DNA from: MPNP01 sp026709725
GTDB lineage: Bacteria; Pseudomonadota; Alphaproteobacteria; Rhodobacterales; Rhodobacteraceae
DNA: 64,000 bases
Direction of reading: 5' to 3'
Assembly: GCA_965200805.1 (NCBI GenBank)
Contig: OZ241384.1
Span: forward strand, 2,108,001-2,172,000
Shown here one piece after another: positions 27,959 through 36,314 of this stretch. How positions within the stretch are numbered: position 1 is the stretch's first letter; every line of letters starts with the position of its first letter. The notes beneath the pieces were generated by a model, which ran no database searches, was not told the origin of the DNA, and saw only the letters and a list, made by a program, of their open reading frames with translations. Position numbers and translations under genes: made by a program.

Positions 27959-28465
27959 TTGATTGACTCCCTGAACCGGAACGCTGAACGATGGGCGCTG
28001 ATCGTCTTCTACGTGATGCTCGTCGCCGCGATGTTCATTGAGGTGCTCCGCCGGGAGATTCTGGCCTATTCATCAATCTGGGGCGAGGAAATCGTCCGCT
28101 ACGCGTTCATATATCTTGCCTGGATCGGGGCCGCAGCGGCGGTTCGCGAGCGTGCCCATATCCGCATTGACGTGATTCTTCATTACCTCGGCAACCGAAC
28201 CAGAACCCTTCTGTATATCTTTGGTGATCTTGTCATGGTCGCGGTTGCCCTCATTGCACTCTACTGGTCCTTTGAGACAGTGCTGGTCTCGGCCAAATTC
28301 GGTTCCGTGACCCACGGGCTCCGAATCAGCCAGGTCTGGTTCCTCGCGGCCGTGCCCGTCGGTTTTGCACTTGTGTGCTTTCGGCTGGTCCAGTCAATGA
28401 TTCGTGATCTTGGAGATCTCCGCCACCAGCGCCCGGTCTTCAAGGGCAATCGACTGTTCGACTGA
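27959..28465 (+). CDS. dctQ: TRAP transporter small permease subunit
   Basis: 168-residue protein with four membrane segments, typical of DctQ. Family hallmarks are FIEVLRREILAYSSIWGEEI, RYAFIYLAWIGAAAAVRERA and HIRIDVI. The visible start is TTG at 27959. An ATG at 27950 is in frame but is followed by a stop. It partners with dctM, whose ATG lies 9 bases after this stop. Confidence 0.9.
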   Translation: MIDSLNRNAERWALIVFYVMLVAAMFIEVLRREILAYSSIWGEEIVRYAFIYLAWIGAAAAVRERAHIRIDVILHYLGNRTRTLLYIFGDLVMVAVALIALYWSFETVLVSAKFGSVTHGLRISQVWFLAAVPVGFALVCFRLVQSMIRDLGDLRHQRPVFKGNRLFD

Positions 28466-28474
28466 GGTCCGCCA

Positions 28475-29806
28475 ATGCTCTGGAACCAGCTCAATGCACA
28501 GACGGTCGAGCTGGGCTGGGAATTCTATATTCCGGTCATTCTTTTTGTTGGCCTCATCGTGCTTGCCGTTCCGATCTGGGCGGCCATTGGTGTGGCGGCC
28601 ATCGTCATGCTGCTCATCTCGGATGCCCTGCCGCTTTCGCTGGTCGGCGAGAGCCTGTTTCACGGGATTGACCACTTTGCCCTGACCGCAGTTCCGCTTT
28701 TCATCCTGACGGGCGATGTCCTCGTTCGGACCCAGCTCAGCCGGAAATTTCTCGATGTCGCCGAAGCCCTGACCCAGTTCGCCAGGGGCGGATTCGGATC
28801 TGCCACGGTTCTCGTCTGCGGCATGTTCGCGGCAATTTCCGGCTCGGATGCCGCGGGGGCGGCAGCAGTGGGTCGCATGACCATCAACCGGCTGGTCGAA
28901 TCCGGCTACCCCCGTCCCTATGCCTGTGCCCTTGTGGCTGCGGGAGCCTGCACCGGGATTCTGATCCCGCCATCCATCGCCTACATCATCATCGGCCTTG
29001 TCCTTGGCATTTCAGCGTCAACACTCTTTCTTGCTGCCGTGATCCCCGGTGTCGCCATCCTCATCTCGATCTTCGTCACCAATCTCATCATGAACCGTCT
29101 CTATGGCTGGGAGGGTGGTGGCAACATGAGTTTCAGCGAGTGGTCCGACCGGCTGGTGCGGACCCTCAAATCCGGCTGGTACGCCTTCATTGTCCCGGGA
29201 ATCATCTTCTACGGGATCTTTTCCGGTCGGCTCACGCCCACTGAAGCCGGCGCCACTGCGGTTGTCGTGACCATCATCATGGGTTTTCTTCTGGGGACGC
29301 TGAAACTGAGCGATTTCCCATCCATGCTGGTGAGTTCTGCCAAGGTCAATGGCGTGATCCTGCCGATCATCGCCTTTTCGCTGCCGCTTGCCCAGGCTCT
29401 GGCTATCCTCGGTGTCCCCCAGGGCTTTGTCACGGCGGCGACATCAATCAGTGATGAGACCTGGGTCCTGATCCTCATGATGATCGTGATCCTGATCGCT
29501 GCGGGCTGTGTGATGGAGACCACCCCCAACATTGTCATCCTGGCTCCGATTCTCAAACCGCTTGCCGACAATATCGGGATGAACGAGATCCAGTTCTGCA
29601 TCATGATGATCACTGCCCTTGGTGTCGGGTTTATCACCCCGCCCCTCGGTCTCAATCTCTTCGTTGTTTCCGGCCTGACCGGAGAGTCGATCCTGAAAAT
29701 CGCCTATCGTGCCGTCCCGTTCGTGCTCTTCATGCTCGTCGTGACACTCTTCATTGCCTACATGCCCGCCATCTCAACGGCACTGCTGCCGGACATCTAC
29801 AAATAG
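28475..29806 (+). CDS. dctM: TRAP transporter large permease subunit
   Basis: 443-residue DctM family protein with about 12 hydrophobic segments. Conserved segments include GIDHFALTAVPLFILTGDVL, the glycine-rich GSDAAGAAAVGRMTINRLVE, IPPSIAYIIIGLV, and the C-terminal TPPLGLNLFVVSGL. It forms the ion-coupled transport channel with DctQ. Third gene of the TRAP operon. Confidence 0.94.
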   Translation: MLWNQLNAQTVELGWEFYIPVILFVGLIVLAVPIWAAIGVAAIVMLLISDALPLSLVGESLFHGIDHFALTAVPLFILTGDVLVRTQLSRKFLDVAEALTQFARGGFGSATVLVCGMFAAISGSDAAGAAAVGRMTINRLVESGYPRPYACALVAAGACTGILIPPSIAYIIIGLVLGISASTLFLAAVIPGVAILISIFVTNLIMNRLYGWEGGGNMSFSEWSDRLVRTLKSGWYAFIVPGIIFYGIFSGRLTPTEAGATAVVVTIIMGFLLGTLKLSDFPSMLVSSAKVNGVILPIIAFSLPLAQALAILGVPQGFVTAATSISDETWVLILMMIVILIAAGCVMETTPNIVILAPILKPLADNIGMNEIQFCIMMITALGVGFITPPLGLNLFVVSGLTGESILKIAYRAVPFVLFMLVVTLFIAYMPAISTALLPDIYK

Positions 29807-29906
29807 GTCCTGTGCCCCGATGACGACTCTCGTTCCCGGTCATCCCAGGTCCAGTCATCTCCACTTCCCCTTGACCGTCCCGGTCCTGCAATGACGACAG
29901 TGGCCA

Positions 29907-31535
29907 ATGCCCGACTCCTCAACGTATGACTGCGTGATTGTTGGCGGTGGGTCCGCCGGGTGTGTTCTGGCGAACCGGCTGACTGCGAATGGCCGGCTGC
30001 GGGTGTTGCTGCTGGAAGCCGGTGGACGGGATCGCAACCCCTGGATCCACATTCCGGTTGGATACTTCAAGACCATGCACAATCCGGCCCTGGACTGGTG
30101 TTTCAGGACCGAACCTGATCCGGGACTGAACGGCCGCAGTCTGGATTGGCCGCGCGGAAAGGTTCTGGGGGGTTCGTCTTCCATCAACGGGTTGCTCTAT
30201 GTCCGGGGGCAGCCGGAAGACTATGATCGCTGGCGGCAAATGGGCAATACCGGCTGGAGCTGGGACAACCTCCTGCCGCTTTTTCGCGATGCCGAGACGT
30301 TTGCCGGTGGCGCCGATGCCTACCGGGGTGACGAGGGTCCGCTGGGGGTTATCGAGAACCCGGTCAGACGCGAAATCACCGAAGCCTGGAAACAGGCGGC
30401 CCTGGCGGCGGGCTACAGGGCCAATCCCGATTACAACGGGGTTCGGCAGGAAGGAATCGGTGACTACCAGATCACCTCGCGGAATGGCCGTCGCTGCAGT
30501 GCCGCCGTGGCGTTTCTCAATCCGGCCCGCAAGCGGTCCAACCTCCACATCAGGACAGGCGTTCTCGTCAGGCGGCTTCTGTTTGAGGGCCGCCGTGCGA
30601 CGGGCCTCGAAATCCGCACAGCGGCTGGCCGGATCGAAACCGTTCAGGCAACCCGTGAAATCGTTCTTTCTGCCGGTGCAATCGGCACACCGCATATCCT
30701 CATGCACTCGGGCATCGGTGATCCGGAGCATCTGACCGGGCTCGGAATTCCGATGACGACTGCACTGCCCGGCGTGGGACAGAACCTGCAGGATCACCTG
30801 CAGGCCCGGGTTGTCTGGACCTGCCGGTCGCGCACCCTCAACGACGATGTCAACAGTGTGTTCCGGCGCATGAAGATGGCACTTGATTATGCACTCTTTC
30901 GCTCCGGTCCCATGACAATGTCAGCGAGTTTCGTGGCCGGTTTTGTCAAATCCCATGAGCATATGGCGACTCCGGATATTCAGATTCTGGTGCAGCCCTG
31001 GTCAGCGGACAGTGTTGGGAAAGGGGTCCATAAATTCCCGGCTTTCACGGCATCGGTCTGTCAGCTGCGTCCCGAGAGCCGGGGCCACCTCCGTTTGACA
31101 TCCCCTGATCCGGGCGACTATCCGGCGATTCATCCAAATTATCTGGCGACGAAAACCGATCAGAAGACCGTCGTTGATGCGGTCCGGATCGTTCGGAACA
31201 TCGCCACTCATGAACCGCTCCGATCCCTGATTACAGCTGAATTCCAGCCCGGAGAGACGCTGCAGGAGGAGGATTCCATTCTCGACTGGGTCCGGAATAC
31301 CGCCGTGACGATCTTCCACCCGTCGGGGACATGCAGGATGGGGCCGGGTGCGGATGCCGTTGTCGATGACCGGTTGCGAGTCAAATCCATCGGGAATCTG
31401 CGCGTTGCCGATTGCTCCATCATGCCCGAACTCGTCTCGGGCAACACCAATGCCGCCGCCCTCATGATCGGTGAGAAAGCCAGCCGGATGATCCTTGAGG
31501 ACCTGAAAGCACCCGGCATCCCACTGTCCGCCTGA
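29907..31535 (+). CDS. GMC family FAD oxidoreductase (choline dehydrogenase-like)
   Basis: 542-residue flavoprotein. The N-terminal dinucleotide fold is YDCVIVGGGSAGCVLANRL, followed by the GMC signature GKVLGGSSSINGLLYVRG, the second signature SAGAIGTPHILMHSGIG, and the C-terminal active site FHPSGTCRMG with the catalytic histidine and NTNAAALMIGEKAS. It oxidises an alcohol, which may be the substrate brought in by the adjacent TRAP importer. Choline is possible but not shown. It lies 100 bases after dctM and may be co-transcribed with it. Confidence 0.92.
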   Translation: MPDSSTYDCVIVGGGSAGCVLANRLTANGRLRVLLLEAGGRDRNPWIHIPVGYFKTMHNPALDWCFRTEPDPGLNGRSLDWPRGKVLGGSSSINGLLYVRGQPEDYDRWRQMGNTGWSWDNLLPLFRDAETFAGGADAYRGDEGPLGVIENPVRREITEAWKQAALAAGYRANPDYNGVRQEGIGDYQITSRNGRRCSAAVAFLNPARKRSNLHIRTGVLVRRLLFEGRRATGLEIRTAAGRIETVQATREIVLSAGAIGTPHILMHSGIGDPEHLTGLGIPMTTALPGVGQNLQDHLQARVVWTCRSRTLNDDVNSVFRRMKMALDYALFRSGPMTMSASFVAGFVKSHEHMATPDIQILVQPWSADSVGKGVHKFPAFTASVCQLRPESRGHLRLTSPDPGDYPAIHPNYLATKTDQKTVVDAVRIVRNIATHEPLRSLITAEFQPGETLQEEDSILDWVRNTAVTIFHPSGTCRMGPGADAVVDDRLRVKSIGNLRVADCSIMPELVSGNTNAAALMIGEKASRMILEDLKAPGIPLSA

Positions 31536-31599
31536 CGGGCATTCCTGCGATCCTGCCAAGCGTGTCAGGAGAAACGGGTCGGATGGTCGGGCACGATTC

Positions 31600-31700
31600 C
31601 CGCATGGCCGCCCCGGAAATCTGCAAGCCACTGATCATGCATGATCCGTCAGAATCGCATTGGACCCGGATCAGCGATCTGACGAAAAACCCGTCCCATC
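31600..31700 (-). repeat. Dispersed repeat, short inverted copy C
   Basis: Read on the minus strand, this matches the 3' part of copies A and B. In peptide terms the plus strand here gives MAAPEICKPLIMHDPSES, and the minus strand of copy A gives MADPELCKSLIMGDPPKS. Shared bases include CTGATCATG and CAGCGATC. Confidence 0.65.
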
Positions 31701-31763
31701 CCCCGAGTTGCGCAGAAAGGCCGATATGCACCACCCCTCAGCGGTGAATTCGCTGCCGCTGCA

Positions 31764-31859
31764 TAGCCAATCCACCGGGTTTGAACGGTCCTTCCATTGA
31801 CTGCGGCCCCCCGTCTCCCGTGACATGACCGCAGCGGCCCCTCCGAACGCATCTATCGT
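31764..31859 (-). pseudogene. Possible Cro/YdaS-like helix-turn-helix fragment
   Basis: A minus-strand frame reads TIDAFGGAAAVMSRETG then SQWKDRSNPVDW, which resembles the helix-turn-helix and wing of small Cro/YdaS-type regulators with a deletion in the middle. The surrounding codons are not protein-like. Treated as a decayed fragment, with low certainty. Confidence 0.2.
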
Positions 31860-32090
31860 CTTTTGTACCCCAGACCAGGACATGCTTTGCCATGATCGAG
31901 AGGGGGGGCTGCCGATGCCTGCGCTCCGGTGGCAGGTTCTGCTGTCGATGAACAGATTCATTCAGCCGCTAAGCATTTGCAATCCGAAAAAAGGGGTAAC
32001 CAATGTGCCATGATGCCATCCTTGTTCTGATGGGGTCACCCCAAGGGTGCTCACACCACCAGCCGCTCCCGGTGTGCCCGCTCCGTCCGG

Positions 32091-32213
32091 TCAGTTGCTG
32101 CAGCTGAGATTGCTGTTGCTCCAGCTCCCACCGCCATCGGTGCAGTTCTGCCGATCCTGCACACATTGCGCAGAGCCACTGATGCCGGGCACAATGCATC
32201 CTGCCCCACAGGA
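32091..32213 (-). pseudogene. Second cysteine-rich C-terminal cassette
   Basis: A minus-strand frame without a start reads SCGAGCIVPGISGSAQC, then NCTDGGGSWSNSNLSCSN, then stop. It parallels the end of the upstream secreted protein (CHNVGGTWNNTAFSCTR, then stop): both have C, GG, W, N and a final SC at similar spacing. It begins 18 bases after that stop and could be a silent alternative tail or the remnant of a duplication. Confidence 0.35.
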
Positions 32214-32230
32214 TCAGCATGCGGGTTCTG

Positions 32231-32787
32231 TTACCTGGTGCAGCTGAAGGCGGTATTGTTCCAAGTCCCCCCGACATTATGGCAGGCCTGCATGGCAATC
32301 CATTGCGTTATCCGCGAAACATTCGGATCCTGGGCCGTCCGGAAACAGTAGACAGCAAAGGGCTTGAGGCCCGTAAATTGGAAACTTTCGTCGATGCTGG
32401 TGCTGCTGATGGCTCCCGCCGCCCGGCCCCAGACGACGGGCCCCGCCTTGCCGTCATTGCCCATCACGGCGAGATGGACCAGTTTCGGGGTGCCGGGCGG
32501 GAGGGTCGGGTAGTCTCCGCCAAAAGTGGAGTTGGCGAGGACGCCCACATCAAGCCAAATGCTGTTATGCGTATGTTGGGCAACACCGCTTCGCCTGATA
32601 GAGCAATCCCTGCCAGTGCAATCGTCCTGGCTGGTCCAGAGCGTGCCCCGGTTGTCGCCGGGCTCGGGTGTGCAGGCGGTTGGGCCCCACGCCTTGCCTG
32701 CCAGCACCGGGGTGGCCGCCGGCAGGGTAATTGCCAGCAGCGCGGCGGCAATCAGTGTTGTGACATCAGGGGGGGGGGTGATCGCAC
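32231..32787 (-). CDS. Small secreted cysteine-containing protein, start separated by an out-of-frame poly-C tract
   Basis: The mature part (about 155 residues, GKAWGPTACTPEPGDNRG to NTAFSCTR) follows a good signal peptide, TLIAAALLAITLPAATPVLA. No ATG, GTG or TTG is in frame upstream of that signal peptide. A GTG (32787-32785) with an AAGG ribosome-binding site lies upstream in another frame, separated by ten C. With 11 or 8 C the GTG would read through into the signal peptide. With the 10 seen here it stops shortly after. This fits phase-variable expression or a homopolymer sequencing error. A GTG at 32707 would give a protein without a signal peptide. Family unknown. Confidence 0.5.
32769..32778 (-). 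repeat. Homopolymer of ten C (minus strand) between start codon and signal peptide
   Basis: Ten consecutive G on the plus strand, i.e. ten C in the coding direction. Tracts of this length slip readily in replication. Its place between a plausible start codon and a signal peptide is typical of contingency loci. Confidence 0.8.
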
Positions 32788-33034
32788 TTGAATCCTTGCC
32801 GACTCTCCTGTGTCCGTCAATTGTCCTGCGGAACGGATGGGTTTGAGCAGGAACGTGTCATCGCGGGCGGCTTTTTAAGTCTGGCCCGCATGGACGTGAT
32901 GGTCCCGCCATCGGTCATGCGTGCAAGGTTCAAGTGCGATTGCCCTGGGGATGGGGTGGCAACATCTTGACATCATCTTTTCTTCCTGTGTATCGTCAAC
33001 ATACCGTGTGCTGCGCCCTTAGGAGAACAGGTTC

Positions 33035-34153
33035 ATGGAACAAGATGGAATGTCTGTCGATTCCCAAGGCTCACAATCCCAGCTCGAAGATTATGAGACT
33101 CTGGAAGGTGATGAGAAAGATGAAAACCTGGATGATGAGAAAGTTGTTTATCAGATCACGACATCGGGTGCCGATTTTGATGTTGACGGGTTGGTGAAGC
33201 GCTTCGAGCGCGGAACACTCTACCGACCTGAATTTCAAAGGAACTTCGTCTGGACTGCTCCACAGGCTTCAAAATTCATCGAGTCGATACTGCTCGGCCT
33301 GCCGATCCCCAGTGTGTTTTTATTTCGTGAAAAAGAGTCACAAAAGTTGTTGATCGTCGATGGCTTGCAGCGATTGACAACGCTTCATGCCTTCAAGAAA
33401 GGGCATCTTCCACACACCAATAGAATCTTTAAACTCACCGGAGTCAAACAGCGTTTTGAAGGAAAGGCACTTACGGATCTTGAGGAAGAAGACCGGCTCC
33501 GCTTTGAGGATACTGTCATCCACGCCATGATCATCCAGCAAATGGTTCCAGAAGATAACAAGAGCTCAGTCTTTCATATCTTTGAGCGTTTGAACACCAA
33601 TGGCACGCCGCTGCAGCCGCAAGAAATGCGTGCCGCCATCTACCATGGCAATTTTCAAGAGATGCTTGGCCAGGTCAACGAAAACACCGCCTGGCGGGAA
33701 GTGTTCGGACCACAGCACAAGCGCTCCAAGGACCAGGAACTGATCCTTCGATTTCTTGCGTTGCGGTATAATCGAGAAAACTACTCCCGCCCGATGAAGG
33801 GATTCCTGAATCAGTTCATGGAAGCCAATCAAAACAAATCAAAAGGGGAGCTTGCTGAGTATGCTGACGCTTTTGGAAATACGATTGAACGCAGTTTTGA
33901 TGCGCTTGGCAAACAGGCGTTTCGACCTGTCCGTTCAATAAACGTTGCTGTTTACGATGCATTAATGGTGGCAATTGCAGAAAATGCGAGCGCATGTGCG
34001 GGCGCCATCAAGCATGCAAGTCAACAGCTCACCTCTGACGAAGGTTTTCGCAGTATGGTCAGTGAGGGCACCTCTGACGACCGCCGTGTCAAAGCAAGGA
34101 TTCAGATCGCGAAGGAAGCGCTTGATCATGCCGTTGCAACGCATAACCATTGA
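33035..34153 (+). CDS. DUF262 (ParB/GmrS-like) domain protein
   Basis: 372-residue DUF262 protein. After an acidic N-terminal leader (residues 11-37) come LYRPEFQRNFVWTAPQASKF (about 62-81), LLIVDGLQRLTTLHAF (about 105-120) with the conserved DGxQR motif, and IFERLNTNGTPLQPQEMRAA. DUF262 domains are ParB-like nucleotide-binding or nuclease modules found in GmrSD-type and other anti-phage systems. ATG at 33035 has AGGAGA upstream. The gene overlaps the next, HEPN-domain gene by 26 bases, which is strong evidence that the two work together. Confidence 0.92.
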   Translation: MEQDGMSVDSQGSQSQLEDYETLEGDEKDENLDDEKVVYQITTSGADFDVDGLVKRFERGTLYRPEFQRNFVWTAPQASKFIESILLGLPIPSVFLFREKESQKLLIVDGLQRLTTLHAFKKGHLPHTNRIFKLTGVKQRFEGKALTDLEEEDRLRFEDTVIHAMIIQQMVPEDNKSSVFHIFERLNTNGTPLQPQEMRAAIYHGNFQEMLGQVNENTAWREVFGPQHKRSKDQELILRFLALRYNRENYSRPMKGFLNQFMEANQNKSKGELAEYADAFGNTIERSFDALGKQAFRPVRSINVAVYDALMVAIAENASACAGAIKHASQQLTSDEGFRSMVSEGTSDDRRVKARIQIAKEALDHAVATHNH

Positions 34154-34601
34154 AGAAAAGCACCTCGACAGGATTTCAGCAGATCTCAAAAATGCAGTTT
34201 TTGCCGTTGAACTACCACTTCAACATGTCTTCTCCAACCATCTGGTTCTTCAGGGGGCGGGATATATCGAGACTGCCGTCAAACATGTCCTGTCTGAATA
34301 TGCCCGCACCCACGGTGATCCAAGAATCCGGCGGTTTGTCGAAAGAAGCGTGGGGCATAACAATTCGTTGAATTGTTCCAAAATACAAACTGTGGTTGAT
34401 CAGTTTGACACAGACTGGTGGAGCAAGGTGAAGGAAGCGACTTCGGAAGAGGAAAGGGAAGCCGTCGACAGCTTGAAGACGCTCCGCGATCAGATCGCTC
34501 ATGGAAAGAATAATGGTACGAATTTTACAACGGTCGCCGATTACTGCAAAAAGGCGAAATCTTTTATCCGCGCATTTTCCAGGGTTGTTCTCGGCGGGTG
34601 A
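34128..34601 (+). CDS. HEPN-domain protein (RiboL-PSP-HEPN-like), partner of DUF262 protein
   Basis: 157-residue, mostly helical protein. Near the C-terminus it has RDQIAH (residues 120-125), the Rx4-6H motif of HEPN ribonucleases, followed by GKNNGT. The upstream part (FVERSVGHNNSLNCSKI, WWSKVKEATSEEER) resembles the RiboL-PSP-HEPN/MAE_28990 type. HEPN RNases act as toxins in abortive infection and toxin-antitoxin systems, and comparative studies link this type with DUF262 proteins. The ATG lies inside the end of the DUF262 gene. A frame open further upstream overlaps that gene completely and is rejected. Confidence 0.82.
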   Translation: MPLQRITIEEKHLDRISADLKNAVFAVELPLQHVFSNHLVLQGAGYIETAVKHVLSEYARTHGDPRIRRFVERSVGHNNSLNCSKIQTVVDQFDTDWWSKVKEATSEEEREAVDSLKTLRDQIAHGKNNGTNFTTVADYCKKAKSFIRAFSRVVLGG

Positions 34602-34619
34602 TCAATAGCACCCGCATGA

Positions 34620-34728
34620 TCACCAGCATCTCCTGTGCACGGCAATCGTCCCATTTGCAGAGCAGCCGTTTGGCAGGATGGGTCTTCCCGGTCCCGCTTT
34701 TCTGTCCGATGATGGCGATGGTTTTCAT
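34620..34728 (-). pseudogene. ParA-family ATPase N-terminal fragment
   Basis: The minus strand encodes MKTIAIIGQKSGTGKTHPAK, then RLLCKWDDC. This is the N-terminal beta strand and deviant Walker A motif of ParA-type partition ATPases (consensus KGGTGKTT). The TT of the P-loop has become HP, and the similarity ends after about 28 residues, so this is a dead fragment, perhaps from a plasmid or integrative element. Confidence 0.55.
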
Positions 34729-34944
34729 CGCAGATCGCTGGGTTGCCAGGGGTTTGTCGGTTTTGCATGACAACAGGATTCGCTGTTGGCGTGTCAGCAG
34801 TCAAGAGAATGGTCCTGACGGGGCGCGATTCTCCCATGGCTGACTTTTCATGACATCTCCCGACGCACCCCGCCCCCCGACACGATTCAACCGAATCAGG
34901 CCGCCTGCACCGGGTGGAGCCAGCTGGCACCGGCCCTGTCGGTG

Positions 34945-35270
34945 GCGGTCTCTTTTGTCCTGGCAGGGGGGTGGTGTGGAGTGCGGGTGCGTCATCAGAG
35001 GGATCCCCGTGCTCGTCCTCCGTATGGAGGGGTTGCCTGATGGGGAGCCCTCGACCCGGTTCCAGGTCACGGGCCCGGTGGATTGACCGGACAAATCCGG
35101 CGGATTTACTGCTCAGGAGGTGACGCGGACCGGTGCTGCCGCGAGGCATTGGAAAAAGGGGGGGGCAGGGTTTTCGCCAGAAGGCTGATTGGGGCCCGGT
35201 GCTGTTATGGCAGACCATGCATGATCAGGGACTGACAGGGTTCCGGGTCCGCCCTACGGGGATCAGACCC
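34945..35270. repeat. Dispersed repeat, copy B
   Basis: Counterpart of copy A (25715-26061) in the same orientation. Identical blocks include TCCTGGCAGGGGGGTGGTG and GTGCGGGTGCGTCATC. The middle part has insertions relative to copy A. The two copies flank a region of about 9 kb that holds the TRAP/GMC operon, the secreted protein and the DUF262-HEPN pair. Confidence 0.75.
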
Positions 35271-35361
35271 GATTCGAGCCCTCACATATCCCGGATTGTT
35301 GTTGCGATGCCGTGGAGGTGATATCAGGCATATGTCTCGTCAGGAGAGGGGGCAGGGGCCA

Positions 35362-36288
35362 ATGATCATCATCTCGGAATTTATGGATGATGCTGCTGTC
35401 AAGAGATTGCAGCGGCATCATGCGGTGATCTACGAGCCGGATCTTTTTGATCGCCCGGATGATCTTCGCGCCGGACTTGGCGGTGCCCGTGCGCTTATCG
35501 TCCGCAACCGAACCCAGGTCACGCGTGCACTGCTTGATCATGCACCCATGCTTGAATGCATTGGACGGCTTGGGGTCGGTCTTGACAATATTGATGTGGC
35601 CCGCTGCGGGGAACGAGACATTTCCGTTTTCATTGCCAGCGGTGCCAACGATCAGTGTGTCGCCGAATATGTCATTGGAACAAGCCTCGCCCTGCTGCGG
35701 GGAGCCTATGCGGTCAACGCACAGATGATCAGGGGCGATTGGCCCCGCAATACGTGTGCCGGTCGTGAGGCGCAGGGGAAAACTCTGGGACTGATCGGTT
35801 TCGGAGCGATTGGTCAGCGAACGGCCCGGATCGCTGCCGCTGTCGGCATGGTTCCGATTGCCAGCGATCCCTATCTCCCGCCCGATTCCGAGGGCTGGCA
35901 GTTTGCACGACAGGCTGGGCTTCCGGAGATCCTGGAGACCTCGGATGTGGTGACTCTCCATGTTCCCCTCCTTCCCGAAACCCGCCATCTGTTGGACGCG
36001 AATGCATTCAACAGCATGAAACCCGGTGCGCTTGTCATCAATACATCACGCGGCGATGTCATTGATGAAGAGGCTCTTGTTGACTGCCTGCAGCGCGGGC
36101 ATCTCGGGGGGTGCGCCCTTGATGTCTATGCCGATGAGCCGCTCTCGGTCGACAGTGGTCGAAAATTTGCCGGCCTCGACAACATTATTCTCACGCCGCA
36201 TATTGCTGGTGTGACCCGTGAATCAATCCCGCGGGTCAGCACCATGATTGTTGAGAAAGTGCTTGAACACCTCCAGAGCAGAAACTAG
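35362..36288 (+). CDS. slcC: D-isomer-type 2-hydroxyacid dehydrogenase, probably (S)-sulfolactate dehydrogenase
   Basis: NAD-dependent dehydrogenase of the PGDH/D-2-hydroxyacid family. It has ECIGRLGVGLDNIDV, the NAD site TLGLIGFGAIGQRTARIA, NTSRGDVIDEEALVD and LTPHIAGVTRES with the catalytic histidine. The adjoining genes for both sulfopyruvate decarboxylase subunits make oxidation of (S)-sulfolactate to sulfopyruvate the best reading, by analogy with SlcC. Phosphoglycerate dehydrogenase is the alternative. ATG at 35362 (MIIISEF) is chosen after AGGGG. ATG 35332 is also possible. Confidence 0.8.
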   Translation: MIIISEFMDDAAVKRLQRHHAVIYEPDLFDRPDDLRAGLGGARALIVRNRTQVTRALLDHAPMLECIGRLGVGLDNIDVARCGERDISVFIASGANDQCVAEYVIGTSLALLRGAYAVNAQMIRGDWPRNTCAGREAQGKTLGLIGFGAIGQRTARIAAAVGMVPIASDPYLPPDSEGWQFARQAGLPEILETSDVVTLHVPLLPETRHLLDANAFNSMKPGALVINTSRGDVIDEEALVDCLQRGHLGGCALDVYADEPLSVDSGRKFAGLDNIILTPHIAGVTRESIPRVSTMIVEKVLEHLQSRN

Positions 36289-36314
36289 AGGGGCTGCGGA
36301 CTTCTGGAGCAGGC

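Larger units (their letters stand above)
31536..32090. other. Accessory non-coding region with repeat and gene fragments
   Basis: No intact gene is seen. It contains the inverted short copy of the dispersed repeat (about 31600-31700), a possible helix-turn-helix fragment on the minus strand, and further GC-rich sequence. It separates the TRAP/GMC operon from the secreted protein and DUF262-HEPN genes. Confidence 0.4.
34602..35361. other. Accessory non-coding region between the HEPN gene and the sulfolactate cluster
   Basis: No intact gene is seen. It holds a ParA fragment at its 5' side and copy B of the dispersed repeat. The last 50 bases before the dehydrogenase gene include GGAGGTGAT at about 35311, which may be the ribosome-binding site for an alternative upstream start. 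Confidence 0.45.
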
